The translations under genes were made by a program, and so were the position numbers. From Cordilura impudica (lineage: Eukaryota > Arthropoda > Insecta > Diptera > Scathophagidae), in the NCBI GenBank assembly GCA_963682025.1, contig OY821519.1:166411279-166475278 (forward strand): a DNA stretch of 64,000 bases. Direction: 5' to 3'. This document shows, piece by piece, positions 32,834-44,176 of the stretch. The notes beneath the pieces are model-generated. The model made no database searches, was not told where the DNA came from, and was given only the letters and a program-made list of their open reading frames with translations. How positions within the stretch are numbered: the first letter of the stretch is position 1; the number at the start of each line of letters is the position of its first letter.

Positions 32834-33249
32834 TAGAGATGGTCAATTTTTTTCTTGCCAAAGCGGTTGTCAAAATCGTAATCTACGACGAATTCTAAGA
32901 AAATTTTCCAAACAAACCATGTGTCTAAAATCAAAATCGAGCTTCCGATTTTTAACGAGAAAGTTTTCGTTGTGATCTTTAAAAAAAATTTAAATATTTA
33001 TGAAATTTTTGTATTAAAAAAGTTCTCGTTTTATGTGTAGAAAAGAGATATTTAGAAATCAGAAAAATGAACAAAGTGACCTTAAGCTATTTAAATATAA
33101 AAAAAAACACAGCTTGCCATGAAATTGTTGTTTCTCAGAGAATTCATTCGATTGATATCCAGTTATTGTGCACGTGTTTTTAAATTTCACGATTTTAACT
33201 TTGAAACCCAGATTCTGTTTTGCTATCTATTATTTGTAATTGAATAATT

Positions 33250-35544
33250 ATGGAGTCTAATATATTAATTGGTTCTTCTACTGATAATGATATTATATTA
33301 TCAGTTCAAACGGAATCAAATTTAATACATATGCCAATTCCGAATTTTAGTGTTTTTGGGTTGGCAAGTGATTTACACGAACTAAATTTGCCAAGTTGCC
33401 GCGATGTTTTAAAATATTTTTTTTCCTCAGTGATCGGGCTAAAAATGAAAATAAAATGTTTTCATATACATCTTTTATTTCACAAGTAGCCGATAAACTT
33501 ATTGAAATTTGGAGCAAGTTGAATATTGCCATAATGACGAAGAAAACTGTTATTAGCAAACTAAAAAGCTTCCTTAATAAATATTCCCAAGCAACAAAAG
33601 CCAAATCTACAACTGAAAAATACAACGCATTTTTGGAAGCAATGAATACCTTATTTTATATCGGAAGATGCAAGTGTATTCTACAAAGTAATCGTTGTTC
33701 ATGTGGTTTGACGCCTGATCACTTACACGAATTTTTGACTGATCAGCTCTCCGTAAGAAAGCTAACAATTCCAGAAGTTCTGACAGATGTTGTTGATTTG
33801 GAATCCGATGCGATTGCTACTGAAGATTCGTCTTACCGTCCTGAGACATCGTATATGGAAGTTGATGAAGATTTCATATTCAGAACACCAAATTTGGAAA
33901 ATGCAATTGTTCTTAATCGCGGTCCGTATACAAGAAGGTTTGATACTCCTAATTATGCTATGATGTGCGACAGATTTGGTGTGTCGGACAGAGTGGCTGC
34001 GTGTTTAGCTACTGCACTTTTTAAAGATATTGGTTTCAAAGACGAAAATGGAGAAGTTATTATAATGGACAAGTGTAAAGTAGCGCGAGAGAAGAAAAAA
34101 AAACAGGGATTCTGTGCGAGAAAAACAAACAATTGCTTCTAGCCTGCTGGCAGTCGCTTTTGATGGCAGGAAAGATGAGTCGTTGAAAATGGAAAATATA
34201 AACAATAAACTTCACCCAAGGATGGTTAAAGAATCCCATATCGTGGTTGTGCGAGAACCTAAAACTGAGCTATTGGGTCATTTAATACTCGATGCTGAGG
34301 ACGCTGGCACAAAACAAATGCAGCTATATGACTTTTTTGTAGAAAAGAACTTAGCTCTTACCAATCTGGTTGGAATTTGCTGTGACGGTGAAGTGACCAA
34401 TACTGGGACAGGAACCGGTATATTACGACGATTTGAAGTAATGTTAGACAAGCCATTACACTGGTTTGTTTGCTTGTTACATTTTAATGAGTTACCTTTT
34501 CGTCACTTATTTGCTTCTCTGGAAAAATCTAACACAAGTGGTCCGCGAACGGATACTGGAGCTCTCACGAAATTAATGGAAACCTGCGAACAGATTCAGG
34601 TGAGCAAAGAATTGGTAATTTAATAAATATCTATATTTTTGATTCTAAACAGGAAACTTGTTTTTTTTTTGTAGGTTGTTTCCGATTTTGTAAGTATTTC
34701 GCTGGGGAATATGCCACCCGCCTTGTCGGCAGAACAGGAAAAAAAACTTTCAACGGACGTTAAGTACTTATATCAGATTGCTTTCGCAATTCATAATGGT
34801 TCCTGTCCAGAAGGTTTAGACCACATAAAACCTGGGCCTATCGTTCATTCCCGTTGGTTAACCAAAGCTGGTAGACTTTTGCGGTTGTATGTAACTACAA
34901 ACTCACCATCCGAAAATTTAAAAATTTTAGCAACGTATGTCATGAAAGTTTACGTACCAATGTACTTTAATGTAAAGTATTACGATTCAGTTATACATGG
35001 AAGTGCACTCTTATATAAATTTATTTGTTCCACGCAATATTTGCCACAAAATTTGCGTGAAATTGTAAATAATGTTGTTCAAAATAACGGATATTTTGCC
35101 CACTCAGAAAATGTGCTTCTAACAATGATTTTTGACAACAGAAAAGAAGTGCGCGGAATGGCTTTAAAAAAAATTTTACATTATCGTTTAAATATTTACG
35201 ACCCAACAAAATTAAGAGTTTACAAAAAGCCCACTATAAATTTTAACTGCACTAAATACTTCGACATGATAAACTTAGATGACGATGGCATTTTATCGGA
35301 GCCCCCATTCACTGCAAGCATACCCTATGAACACTTGCTCAATTACATAGAATTTGACGATCCACCGCTTCCGGATCCACACATTCCTCTACACATTCAA
35401 GGAACCGAGCGGTTTGTGCAACTACTGACTAAAGTCTCACGTCGAACTATTGAAAAAAAACGCGATGGTGTTATGGCAGTCACAGTTAAAAGTCGAAACG
35501 TAACACCTAGGATTGATAGCAAGAAAGACCTTAAAAATAAGTAA
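33250..35544 (+). pseudogene. D1 transposase candidate (two exons, two homopolymer frameshifts)
   Basis: Long protein (~740 aa if read through) of a family I know only as uncharacterised arthropod/cnidarian proteins. Exon 1 is 33250-34599. A 75-bp phase-0 intron follows (34600-34674, CAG|GTGAGC ... TTTGTAG|G), then exon 2 to TAA at 35544. The frame shifts twice, both in homopolymers: the T run at about 33414-33422 (LPSCRDVLKYFF) and the A run at about 34093-34101 (AREKKKK). Landmarks: SRCSCG-like CNRCSCGLTPDHL cluster; VAFDGRKDE (34156 on); GICCDGEVTNTG (34372 on) followed by WFVCLLHFNELPFRHLF, resembling the hAT C-x-D-x...C-x2-H arrangement; LDHIKPGPIVHSRWLTKAGR in exon 2. Catalytic roles are inferred. 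Confidence 0.7.
34600..34674 (+). other. intron in D1 gene
   Basis: GTGAGC donor after CAG, a pyrimidine-rich TTTTTTTTTTTGTAG acceptor, 75 bp. Splicing keeps the frame (..CEQIQ|VVSDF..). Without splicing the frame ends at 34623. Confidence 0.8.
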
Positions 35545-35907
35545 TGTTGAAATAAAAAGTGTGATATTTTCAAAACATTGCAAAATTGTTTATTTTAATT
35601 TTAATGAGGCGAGAGGTAACATAACTTAAAATACAAAGCCTTCCAACCCGTTTTCGAACTTGACCTTACCTTCTCAGCAAGACATCTTTCTGTAAAATGT
35701 CAGCTCTCTAGCATTATTATTGTGGACTATAGCGTGTTTTCCACAGACGGAAAGACGGACGAAAACTTTCTCGTTAAAAATCGGAAGCTCGATTTTGATT
35801 TTAGACCCATGGTTTCTTGGGCAAATTTTCTTAGAATTCATCGTAGATTACGATTTTGATAACCGCTTGGTGACTTTTTTTCGGTCCATACAAATTGACC
35901 CCCCCTA

Positions 35908-35915
35908 ATGTGCAC
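35908..35915. repeat. 8-bp target duplication of D1, right
   Basis: ATGTGCAC, identical to 32826-32833. Confidence 0.85.
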
Positions 35916-36160
35916 AATTGATTGATTCTTCCCTTCTTTATTAGAATGTGAAAAAAAAATTTTTTTTCATTGTGTATATTTATTTGTATTTATACTTAAT
36001 TCTGAACATGTATTTCATTTTATTATTCTGTTAATACAATTTAATATTATTGATTTTGTTTTACAATTTGTATTTATACTTAATTTGCTATTTGTATTTA
36101 TACTTAATTTTGAACATGTATTTCATTTTATATTTTTCTGTTAATATAATTTAATAATAT
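35916..36160 (-). mobile_element. R1 internal region, short segment with ~97-bp duplication
   Basis: AT-rich. The phrase TTTGTATTTATACTTAATT..GAACATGTATTTC occurs at about 35989 and 36087. The second unit is cut by BEL element E and resumes at 44652 (TGATTTTGTTT). That continuity shows 44652 onward belongs to the same host element. Confidence 0.5.
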
Positions 36161-36633
36161 TGTACGAATTAAATTCTAATAAAATAAAACGCGTACCGTT
36201 TGAGTAGTTGTAAGATACTGATTTTATTTTAATATAAAAAATCCTTAGAGCTAACTATACTAATTTAAAACTAACCTAGAACTAATAACCTCTACCTGCT
36301 AAACATTTAAACATGTGATAAGACGCTCTATTCATCAGCGCACAAGCATCCCTTTAAAGGGTCATAAAACATAAAGATATGTTCTAACTAATAGTATTTT
36401 CTACCTATCACATGCGGAAAAACACCACAAGAATTCCTCTTAAGCTAATTAGAGATAAAAATAACGTAAACATATGTTAAATACATATTTTAACTGATTA
36501 TTCCAACAAGGTTCAAAAATACCATAAAACCAGGAATACAAGGGAAAATACAATGTAGATATAAATTAATTAGATATAAATTATAAATATACTTATGTAT
36601 ATAAATATGTATACTCATGTTCACGTTTGAACA
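36161..36633 (-). repeat. 3' LTR of element E
   Basis: 473 bp, plus strand TGTACGAATT...CGTTTGAACA. It matches 44177-44651 with few changes. Confidence 0.9.
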
Positions 36634-38280
36634 TTTTGCCGGGCGCGTACTGGAACAGTAGTAGAAAAGTCTATTTTAACTACCGTTTCCTTAGAATTGC
36701 AGCATTTATACTTCATATAAATGCAGAATGCTATTATTAAACAAATGATAAATAACAGTAATGAAACATGTCCAGAAACAGTGGAATTGTAAGCTTTTAA
36801 GGTTGACATGCGTTACTCTTAATACTTCGACTTCCTTCCTTAAATGGTTGATGTCTTTCGTGTTATTTATAATTGTCACGTCAAATGGTTTTACCATTCT
36901 TGCTGCCATTATCTGCATCTCTTGACCCCAGGACGATGTCTGAATTGAAGACTTGACTTTAGATTTACATAGTTGAGAGGATGTTAGCTTCACCCCTTCA
37001 TACGTGGCTGTACATCCTGGTGATAGGCTTAGGATCCCCTTCAGAGGTAAAGTCACCCAACTCCGATTGCCTTGACCGCAATCCACTGTGAGTACAAAGT
37101 TGTTAAAAACGGCAAACACCCACTTATTTTCGGTTGACAGTAATTTCCAAAAGCTTCTCGTTTGTATAGCTTCAAAACTGCATTCAGCGTACATAGATTG
37201 CTTTAGGGCTGACACTTCACATGAACGTTCAATGGATGGTTTCCAAGGCACATTTCCGATACAATTAAACTGACCTCTTAAATTCTCACAAGCATTTAAT
37301 TGTGTTTGAGACATCAAGAAATACATGTTTGTTGCAATCATTGGCATCATAGTGATGTTTTTACTTCCTAATGGGAGCATAATAATTTTGTAAACCTCAG
37401 AGCTATGTTCTTGAAATAATGGTATTTCCAACTGAATTACTAATCGAGAATCCATGATGATTCCCTTCGCCGCCATTGTGTTGTAAACCTCTTTTAGCTC
37501 TGTTCCAGATGCCTTTCTAGGAAGAACTAAATTATTTGGCAGTAGCTTCTCGATTTTTAAAAGTTGTTCATGAAGTTGAGATGGCCTTAATAGATCAGGA
37601 TTCACATGCCCGTGATTTATGTCTATTAATAAACTAATTATTGAAGATTAATTAATTTAATTGTGTAGACATAATTTGAAACATTAACGTCAACCGCTCA
37701 GTATTTTTGCATTTGCAAGTTCCTCGTAGAATAGTTTGAGTTGACTATACATATTATTGAAATTCTCGTTAACATCATTTGTAGTCTTTTTCAGCAAGTT
37801 CAGAGTCGAGTCCACTATAGATGTCTGTTTATTTATTAAGTGGTTCAGGTTTTGTTGGTTCTCGAACAAACTTCTCATATTTTCTTCCATTTTGTCCCGA
37901 TCATCAGCATCCATTATATCAAATAGCATGTGGTATAGCGATCCTACAAATTCAAAAGGAGCTCTCTTCTTACGTGGTTTATTTATTAGAAGATCATTAC
38001 TCGTTGTTAGAACACAGCCTTCCTTGTAAAACCCAAGATTTGGACATTCGTTTTTAATTTTTGCCATCAACTTCTGTATTCGATCTATTTCGTTTTGGTA
38101 CAATGTAAGATCGTAATAAATTACTAAGTTCCATTTCGAATCGATCATATTTATTTGCCCTATGTTATCAATATACAATGCCGTGTTTGAAGATAGCTCT
38201 TTAATTGATACAAGTTTATTGCCTGGTAATGTTGCAGCTTCACCTGCTTCATAATAACTAAACTCAATATGAACCCAAGT
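36621..38280 (-). pseudogene. env: envelope (baculovirus F-like fusion glycoprotein) remnant of E
   Basis: Minus-strand envelope gene of the insect endogenous-retrovirus type, related to baculovirus F proteins. The N-terminal part (37690-38178) contains a furin-type site RKKR followed by a hydrophobic fusion-peptide-like segment (APFEFVGSLYHMLFDIMD) and a helical heptad region (ENQQNLNHLINKQ). The middle (36706-37605) holds a Cys-bearing ectodomain (CENLRGQFNCIGNVP). A hydrophobic membrane anchor (LLLFIICLIIAFCIYM) appears in a different frame at 36700-36760. Breaks: stops and compensating shifts between 37605 and 37690, and a frameshift near 36800. Family membership is from motif recognition; as read, the gene is not functional. 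Confidence 0.8.
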
Positions 38281-38294
38281 AACGAGTAGTTATA

Positions 38295-39713
38295 TTATTT
38301 TTTTGGACGTTTAATCTTAGTCAGAAATCCTTTTATTGGTGGCGTCCTCTCCTCTTCTTCTGCCTCAGACGTCACTAGCGGACAAACCTTGTGTATGGGT
38401 CGCTTGAGGATACTATTTTGAAGTTTTAGTGTTACAACTCTTACTTTACCGTCTCGACCTTCATGAAGTTCTATAATCTTCCCAAGTGGCCAGCTCGTCG
38501 GTTGTGTCTTCTCGTCTTTTAATATGACAATCGCTCCTTCTTTCAAATTATTTTCCGGATGTTTCCATTTTTGACGTTGTTGCAATGTTGTCAAATATTC
38601 GTTTTTCCAACGTGTCCAGAAACTTCTCTTCAATAGCTGTATCAGATTCCATCGATCTAAAGATGTTATGTGTGAGCAATTTACATCTTTAGGACAGTCG
38701 TTAATAGGCCTTCCGATGAGAAAATGCCCAGGAGTTAACACATCGATTGTGTCTATGCTCTCATTATTAATTCCAATTAGAGGTCTTGAATTTAATACGG
38801 CTTCAATTTGATTTAGCAGAGTAGACATTTCCTCGTATGTAAGCTTTGTGTCTCCTATTACACATTTTAGATGATATTTGACAGATTTTACGCCAGCTTC
38901 CCATATTCCTCCAAAGTGAGGAGCTGCCTGGGGAATGAAGTGCCACTTTAATTTTTGCGATGCTAACATTGGTATTATTGATTCATTATTTTTGATGGCA
39001 GCTTTGAAGTCAGCATCCAGTTTCATATGTGCACCAACAAAATTTGTACCATTATCAGAATAGATATCACTACTGATACCCCTACGTGCAAAAAATCGTT
39101 TAAGTGCTGCTGTAAACGCTTCTGCCGTCAGATCGCTTACTGCTTCCAAGTGTATTGCCTTGGTGGTCATGCAAACAAATACAGCAATATATCCTTTAAA
39201 TGACTTCTAACCTCTCCCTTTTGAGCATCTCATTTGGATTGGTCCGGCATAGTCTATACCAGTGTGTAAAAATGGTGGTGACTCCATTACCCGACTTTCT
39301 GGAAGATTTCCCATTAATTGTTTGGATGTTTCATGGCGAAATCTGATGCACCTTGGGCAGCTTCGAATACATTTTTTAATAGCGTTTTTCATCTTGAGAA
39401 TCCAATATCTTCGCCTTACTGTTGATTCAACTAATCTGTTGCCACCATGTAGAGTTGAATTGTGAGCACCTTGAATAATTATTGATGGTAGATGTGATTT
39501 TTGTAAAATCATAGGATGTTTTTTGTTGTATGACAAATTTGAGTTTTCCATTCTACCACCTATTCGAAGAACCCCACCTTTATCTATGAATGGGTACAAA
39601 CTCACAATTTTGCTGTTTTTATTAACCGTTTCATTTCGTTTTAGATCCATTAGCTCTTGATGAAATTCTATCTCTTGATGACGAATTATAACAAGTTTTT
39701 CTGCATGTTCCAA
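38295..39713 (-). pseudogene. E integrase, one in-frame stop
   Basis: BEL/Pao integrase. The zinc motif (HNSTLHGGNRLVESTVRRRYW, then CIRSCPRCIRF) is at 39350-39480. The core follows with MTTKAIHLEAVSDL, DNGTNFVGA (second Asp) and the clade-typical APHFGGIWEAGVKSVKYHLK (catalytic Glu). After it come DRWNLIQLLKRSFWTRWKNEYL and a C-terminal GAIVILKDE module. A single TAG at 39207-39209 splits an otherwise continuous frame: the two parts are in the same phase. Confidence 0.85.
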
Positions 39714-39802
39714 CTCCGATACAGTAAGATATGGCAGAACATTTGTTTTAGTTTGAATTCTGCTTATATGTTAACGGTAGCAGTAATTTCTTCTTTTTTA
39801 GT

Positions 39803-39910
39803 CTAAAATTGAGCTGGTTTCTGTAACCATGTCGGTCCATTCCACCACAACGCAAGATCTTTAAATTTTCGAGCACAAATGCCTCGAGATGCAGCATCCG
39901 CAGGATTATC
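39803..39910 (-). pseudogene. E RNase H tail, separated by solo LTR
   Basis: Minus strand NPADAASRGICARKFKDL...WWNGPTWLQ, the conserved end of BEL/Pao RNase H. It is cut from the rest (40584 on) by the insertion 39911-40583. Confidence 0.75.
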
Positions 39911-40583
39911 TGTTTATACCCAGCACTGTCAATGATTCACCATCTGTTTTATTTTTGTTCATTGCACTTTACACAAATTAACTGTTTCCAAACACACACA
40001 CCATATTACATACATTGCATTATTTTGTCACATTTATTGTTGCCGGATATAATAATGCTTAGTCAAGCCAAGAATCCAAGTCAGTCAATAATAAATTGAC
40101 TGACCGACAGTCGATGAAATTACTATTAAGCATTGTTACATTTGGTAAATAAAATGACGACACAACACTATACACATTTGTACCAATTTATTATTACCAA
40201 ACATAATTTATTTCCGCATACTTATTATTACCAAACATAATAATGCTTAACTAGACTAACAAATGTAGGTCAATCAATTACTTGACCATTTATGACTAAA
40301 TCACTACTACATAGAATATTTAATTTATAATTATTTTAGTATTAAGCATTTTTTGATCATTTAAACTATAAAAAGCCCAACAAAATAAACAACTTTCTAG
40401 TAATACAGCAAAACTTGTCTTGTTATTACTATCATCATCATCACCTTTCAAGTTTCAAGTGCTTGAAGGGATCAAAAGGAATAAAGATTAATGTCAGCAC
40501 GGATTAATGTGTTCGGGCTGATCAACATTAACTTAATTCCTTCATCAACAGAAAACATATATTATCAATCATTGGTAATATAC
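39911..40583 (+). mobile_element. solo LTR inside element E
   Basis: 673 bp, TGTTTATACC...GGTAATATACA (TG...CA), flanked by ATTATC on both sides (39905-39910, 40584-40589). It interrupts the RNase H codons SSKDN|PADAA exactly. A TATAAAAA box (40367-40374) and AATAAA (40384-40389) on the plus strand suggest plus orientation. Two related inverted structures occupy 40047-40145 and 40229-40360, including the stem GTCAGTCAAT / ATTGACTGAC (40080-40104). Confidence 0.75.
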
Positions 40584-41600
40584 ATTATCTTTGCTGCTCA
40601 CATGATTCCATATTGCCTTAGGAATGAGATTTATTATTTCGCTTACTCGATTTCTGACAAATTTATCTTTGTTGCTTTTATTATTTATCCAACTCAATGC
40701 AATAGTGGAATCACTCCAGACATAAATAGATTGTTTATGATGGATGATATCAGCTTCCTTACGCATAAGCTTGGCTAACAAATGCGCTGCACATAGTTCC
40801 AGTTTTGGTAATGTCTTCCTATTCTTAATTTTATTTATGAAGTATTTATTTTAACATAAATAACAGCTGCATATGCTTTCTCTGATGCATCTGCAAACCC
40901 ATGTAGCTCCAGTTGTGAATCGCCTTTTGTTTGAATCCACCTTGGAACTCGAATATGTTGAAGTTCTGATAAATATTTTGTGAATTCGTGCCATTCTTTT
41001 TTATGTTCTTCAGATAATACATCATCCCATTTTGATTGTGACAACCACAGCTTCTGAATAAATAGCCTGGATACTACTGTATCTGGTGATAACCAACCTA
41101 ACGGATCAAAAATTCCGGCCACTTCTGATAGAGCATGTCTTTTTGTAAGCTCCTTATTTGAGAAGTTTATTTTAAACTCAAATTGATGCATGATTGGATC
41201 CCATTGCAGTCCTAAAGCCTTCACAGAGTCACCATCTTCAAATTGAATTATAGAATTTTCTGTGATGGCTTCAACATTTTCAATTATTTTCTTTTCATTG
41301 CATAACCACTTTCTCAAGTTAAAACCATATGTTGATAGGTGTTTTGATACTTCCTGCTGAATAAATTTACATTGTTCAATTGTGTCCGCTCCACTTAACA
41401 AATCATCAATGTAGAAATCTTCTTTGATGATATTTTTTATGTATTGCTTAGGACAATTATCTGCGATAAAGAAGAGTGATCTTACAGCTAGAAATGGAGC
41501 AGAAGCTGTTCCGTACGTTACCGTATTAAGCTTGTATTCTTTAAAAGATTATTTTTTATTTTCTCTTCATAAAATATGTTGATAGTTCTGATCTTCTTTT
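40584..41600 (-). pseudogene. E reverse transcriptase and RNase H, N-terminus missing
   Basis: Pao-type RT. Minus strand: VTYGTASAPFLAVRSLFF (about 41470-41530), the catalytic FYIDDLLSGADT (41390-41420), ALGLQWDP, then RHALSEVAGIFDPLGWLSP and RWIQTKGDSQLELHGFADAS (RNase H start). A frameshift near 40850 moves to LCAAHLLAKLMRKEADIIHH and SIYVWSDSTIALSWIN (RNase H aspartate). Upstream of 41600 the gene is lost where the mariner remnant begins. Confidence 0.85.
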
Positions 41601-42620
41601 GCTATTTTCATTGACGGCCAGAGTTAATCGGCCAGAGTTAATGATGACCATCAATTATCGATTTGTCGCCGTTCGCAGCAATTGGGCCTCTGTTACTCAA
41701 CAACGTGGAAAATTTTGCGGAAGGATGTAGGTGTGAAGCCTTTCAAAATACAGCTGGTGCAAGAATTGAAGCCGAACGACCTACCGCAACGTAGAATTTT
41801 TGGTGAATGGGCACTTGGAAAGTTGGCCGAAGATCCACTTTTTTACCGAAAAATTGTTTCCAGCGACGAAGCTCATTTTTGGCTCAATGAGTACGTAAAT
41901 AAGCAGAATTGTCATTTTTGGCTCAATGAGTACGTAAATAAGCAGAATTGTCGATTTGGAGTGAATATCAGACAGAAGCATTGGAAGAGCTACCAATGCA
42001 TCCAGAAAAAGTCACAGTTTGGTGCGGTTTATGGGCTGGTGGCATCATTGGACCGTACATCTTCAAAGATGATGCGAATCGTAACGTAACTGTGAATGGT
42101 GAGCGATACCGAGAGATGATATCCAACTTTTTTTTGCCCAAAATGCAAGAGCTTGACTTGCATGACATGTGGATTCAACAAGACGGTGCCACATGCCACA
42201 CAGCACGCGCAACAATGGACTTATTGAGAGGCGAGTTCGGTGAACATTTTATTTCACGTTCGGTACCGGTCAATTGGCCGCCTAGATCGTGCGATATAAC
42301 GGCTTTAGACTATTTTTTGTGGGGCTATGTTAAAGCTCATGTCTACACAGACAATCCCGCTTCAATTGACGCATTGGAAGACAACATTGAAGCATTTATT
42401 CGTGAGATACCGGCCGAAATGTTGGAAAGAGTATGCCAAAATTGGACTAAGCGGATGGGCCATTTGAGGCGCAGTCACGGTCAACATTTGCATGAAATAA
42501 TCTTCAAACATTAAATTATATGGACCGTACTATCGATTCAAATAAAGATTTCATGCATTTTTCTGAATTTTATGTGTTTTTTTTTTGGAAAACTTTCCTA
42601 TAGCTCATAAAAAATCACCC
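41601..42620 (+). mobile_element. mariner-type element in E, left end truncated
   Basis: Right end GCTCATAAAAAATCACCC (reverse complement GGGTGATTTTTTATGAGC) is a common insect mariner TIR. No matching left TIR was found. The left edge instead has a 14-bp direct duplication (CGGCCAGAGTTAAT, about 41615-41645). It replaces the protease and early RT of E. Confidence 0.7.
41652..42514 (+). pseudogene. mariner transposase, N-terminally truncated, one frameshift
   Basis: IS630/Tc1/mariner transposase lacking its first helix-turn-helix. Catalytic motifs: SSDEAHFWL (first Asp, about 41858), WIQQDGATCHTA (second Asp, about 42176), and WPPRSCDITALDYFLWG (third Asp, 36 residues after the second). A 39-bp in-frame duplication repeats HFWLNEYVNKQNC (41877-41954). 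One base is off just after it (about 41957), shifting the frame. The C-terminus (RRSHGQHLHEIIFKH) is intact to TAA. Confidence 0.85.
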
Positions 42621-42637
42621 TTTACTTCTTTTGATTT

Positions 42638-43916
42638 TCATGTTGTTTGCTCGTAGAGTAATATACCTTCTTTGTCTAATTTTCTTATAATTATCCTAGC
42701 GAGCATTGGATCAGCATCTTCTAATCTGTAGCCTGCTGATTTAAGTGCTTGAATACTTTCATTTGTTGTATCCAGCAAATTCTTCAGACTTCCGGCTGAC
42801 ATACTATTTGCATTTGGTTGATCTAATATTCTATCAATTAATTTAGTAAACAATATTCTTCTGTTTCCATATCGATTGCATAGCATTTCCCAAGCTGCTT
42901 CGTAATTGCAGTCTGTCACCTTTAAGCTTTGTATTACCTTTAATGCCTCTCCTTTTACGCTTCCCTTTAAACATACAAATTTTTCTACCGGAGCAATTCT
43001 GGAATTTTCATGAATTAATCTTTTGAATAAATCATGGAATGAAGCCCATCCTTCAATTTCTCCATAAAACATGGAACTTTAATATTTTCTAAAGCTACTG
43101 CTTTTTCTTCTTTCACCACCGTCATTTGTTTTAATATTTTGTTTAAGTCATACGAGTACTGATTTTCAATATCCTCGAATTCTTCATCAATTTCTTCTGT
43201 TACCGCAAAATCAATTAGCAATTTATTACGAATTTCATTGATGTCTCTCATCCTCTTTTCCCATGTATTCTTTCTGTTCTCCATTACTAGAATATTATTA
43301 CTCTCACAACCTTCTGTAAGACTATCTCCCAGTCTTTGAATTTCACGGCGATAGTGCATGAGCATTGCACTTCTTTTCTTGTCATCTTCTTTATTCTGTC
43401 TCTGTGAGGTTGTTGCTTCCATTTCTGAAGCCATTCCCTGATGATGAGGATTTATATTTATCTGCTCTTGTGCAGCTTGTTGCAGCGCAGACTGTTGTTT
43501 TTCAATTTTCGTCATGAAAATGTTAAACGTCTGCTCCATTTTAGCCATGCGTTCTTGCCATGGTTCAACCTCACCTTGCGTTTGAGGTATAGCTGCTTCT
43601 AATTTCAGAACATCTTCTTTTTCTGTTTGGAGTTTTGAGGTTTGTTGTAACTGGTTTTCCAACAAATTATGAGCGTCTTTTATTATCGATAGTACTTTAT
43701 CAAAATAATTATTTTTAAAATAGTCCTCAGATGTAACTCCAAGGCCACGCAGTTTAGAGTCATTGCTCTTAAACTCGTTCTCTATTTTATTTAAACCCTC
43801 TTCTATAGCTTTTAGCGATGCTTTCCTTACGTCTCCTCTTTCTTATTTAGAGAGACTGATATTTGCATCCTCGCCCAGGGTTTTTTGTCGCTCAAATAAT
43901 TTTTGTTTTGTGCCAT
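42638..43916 (-). pseudogene. gag: E gag (DUF1759-type), frameshifted
   Basis: BEL/Pao gag. It starts MAQNKNYLSDKKPW (43916). A shift near 43850 leads to the frame with KSNDSKLRGLGVTSEDYF and a long charged helical region (QTQGEVEPWQERMAKMEQTF). A second shift at about 43072 leads to FYGEIEGWASFHDLFKRLIH, VEKFVCLKGSVKGEALKVIQ and AAWEMLCNRYGNRRILFTKL, the core typical of this gag family. The last readable residues end at 42638. Confidence 0.8.
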
Positions 43917-44160
43917 TTTTGTCTGTTCTTCTTCAACAACAGCTAAATTATATATATATTTTATTTGGCACACGATCTCTGTTCTAGCCGAGATTGACGC
44001 TTTCAACACCTTTTCCAAAAACTTTAATTTTAATATTTACAATCTCTGTTTTCAGCCGAGATTGACGCTTTGCTATACTTTTTCCAAACACTTTATTTAA
44101 TGTTAATGCTTACAATCTCTGTTTTCAGCCGAGATTGACGCTTTTCTGGTTTCTTTTTTA

Positions 44161-44174
44161 AATTCGAAGGACCA
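44161..44174 (-). other. primer binding site of element E
   Basis: On the minus strand TGGTCCTTCGAATT begins two bases after the 5' LTR. It opens with TGG (complement of tRNA CCA). The primer tRNA is not assigned. Confidence 0.45.
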
Positions 44175-44176
44175 AA

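Larger units (their letters stand above)
32834..35907 (+). mobile_element. D1: hAT-like DNA transposon with uncharacterised transposase
   Basis: 3074 bp bounded by inverted repeats: left TAGAGATGGTCAAT, right (reverse complement) TAGGGGGGGTCAAT. The inner ~100 bp of the TIRs also match (AAGCGGTT-TCAAAATCGTA; CGAGCTTCCGATTTTTAACG). It is flanked by a perfect 8-bp duplication ATGTGCAC. The TIR start fits the hAT consensus YARNG and the 8-bp duplication fits hAT as well. It carries one spliced gene (33250-35544). It lies inside R1 internal sequence, which resumes on both sides. Confidence 0.85.

Noticed and set aside
32512..32898. 128-codon plus-strand frame
   Set aside because: It crosses the D1 left boundary and target duplication, so it cannot predate that insertion as a gene.
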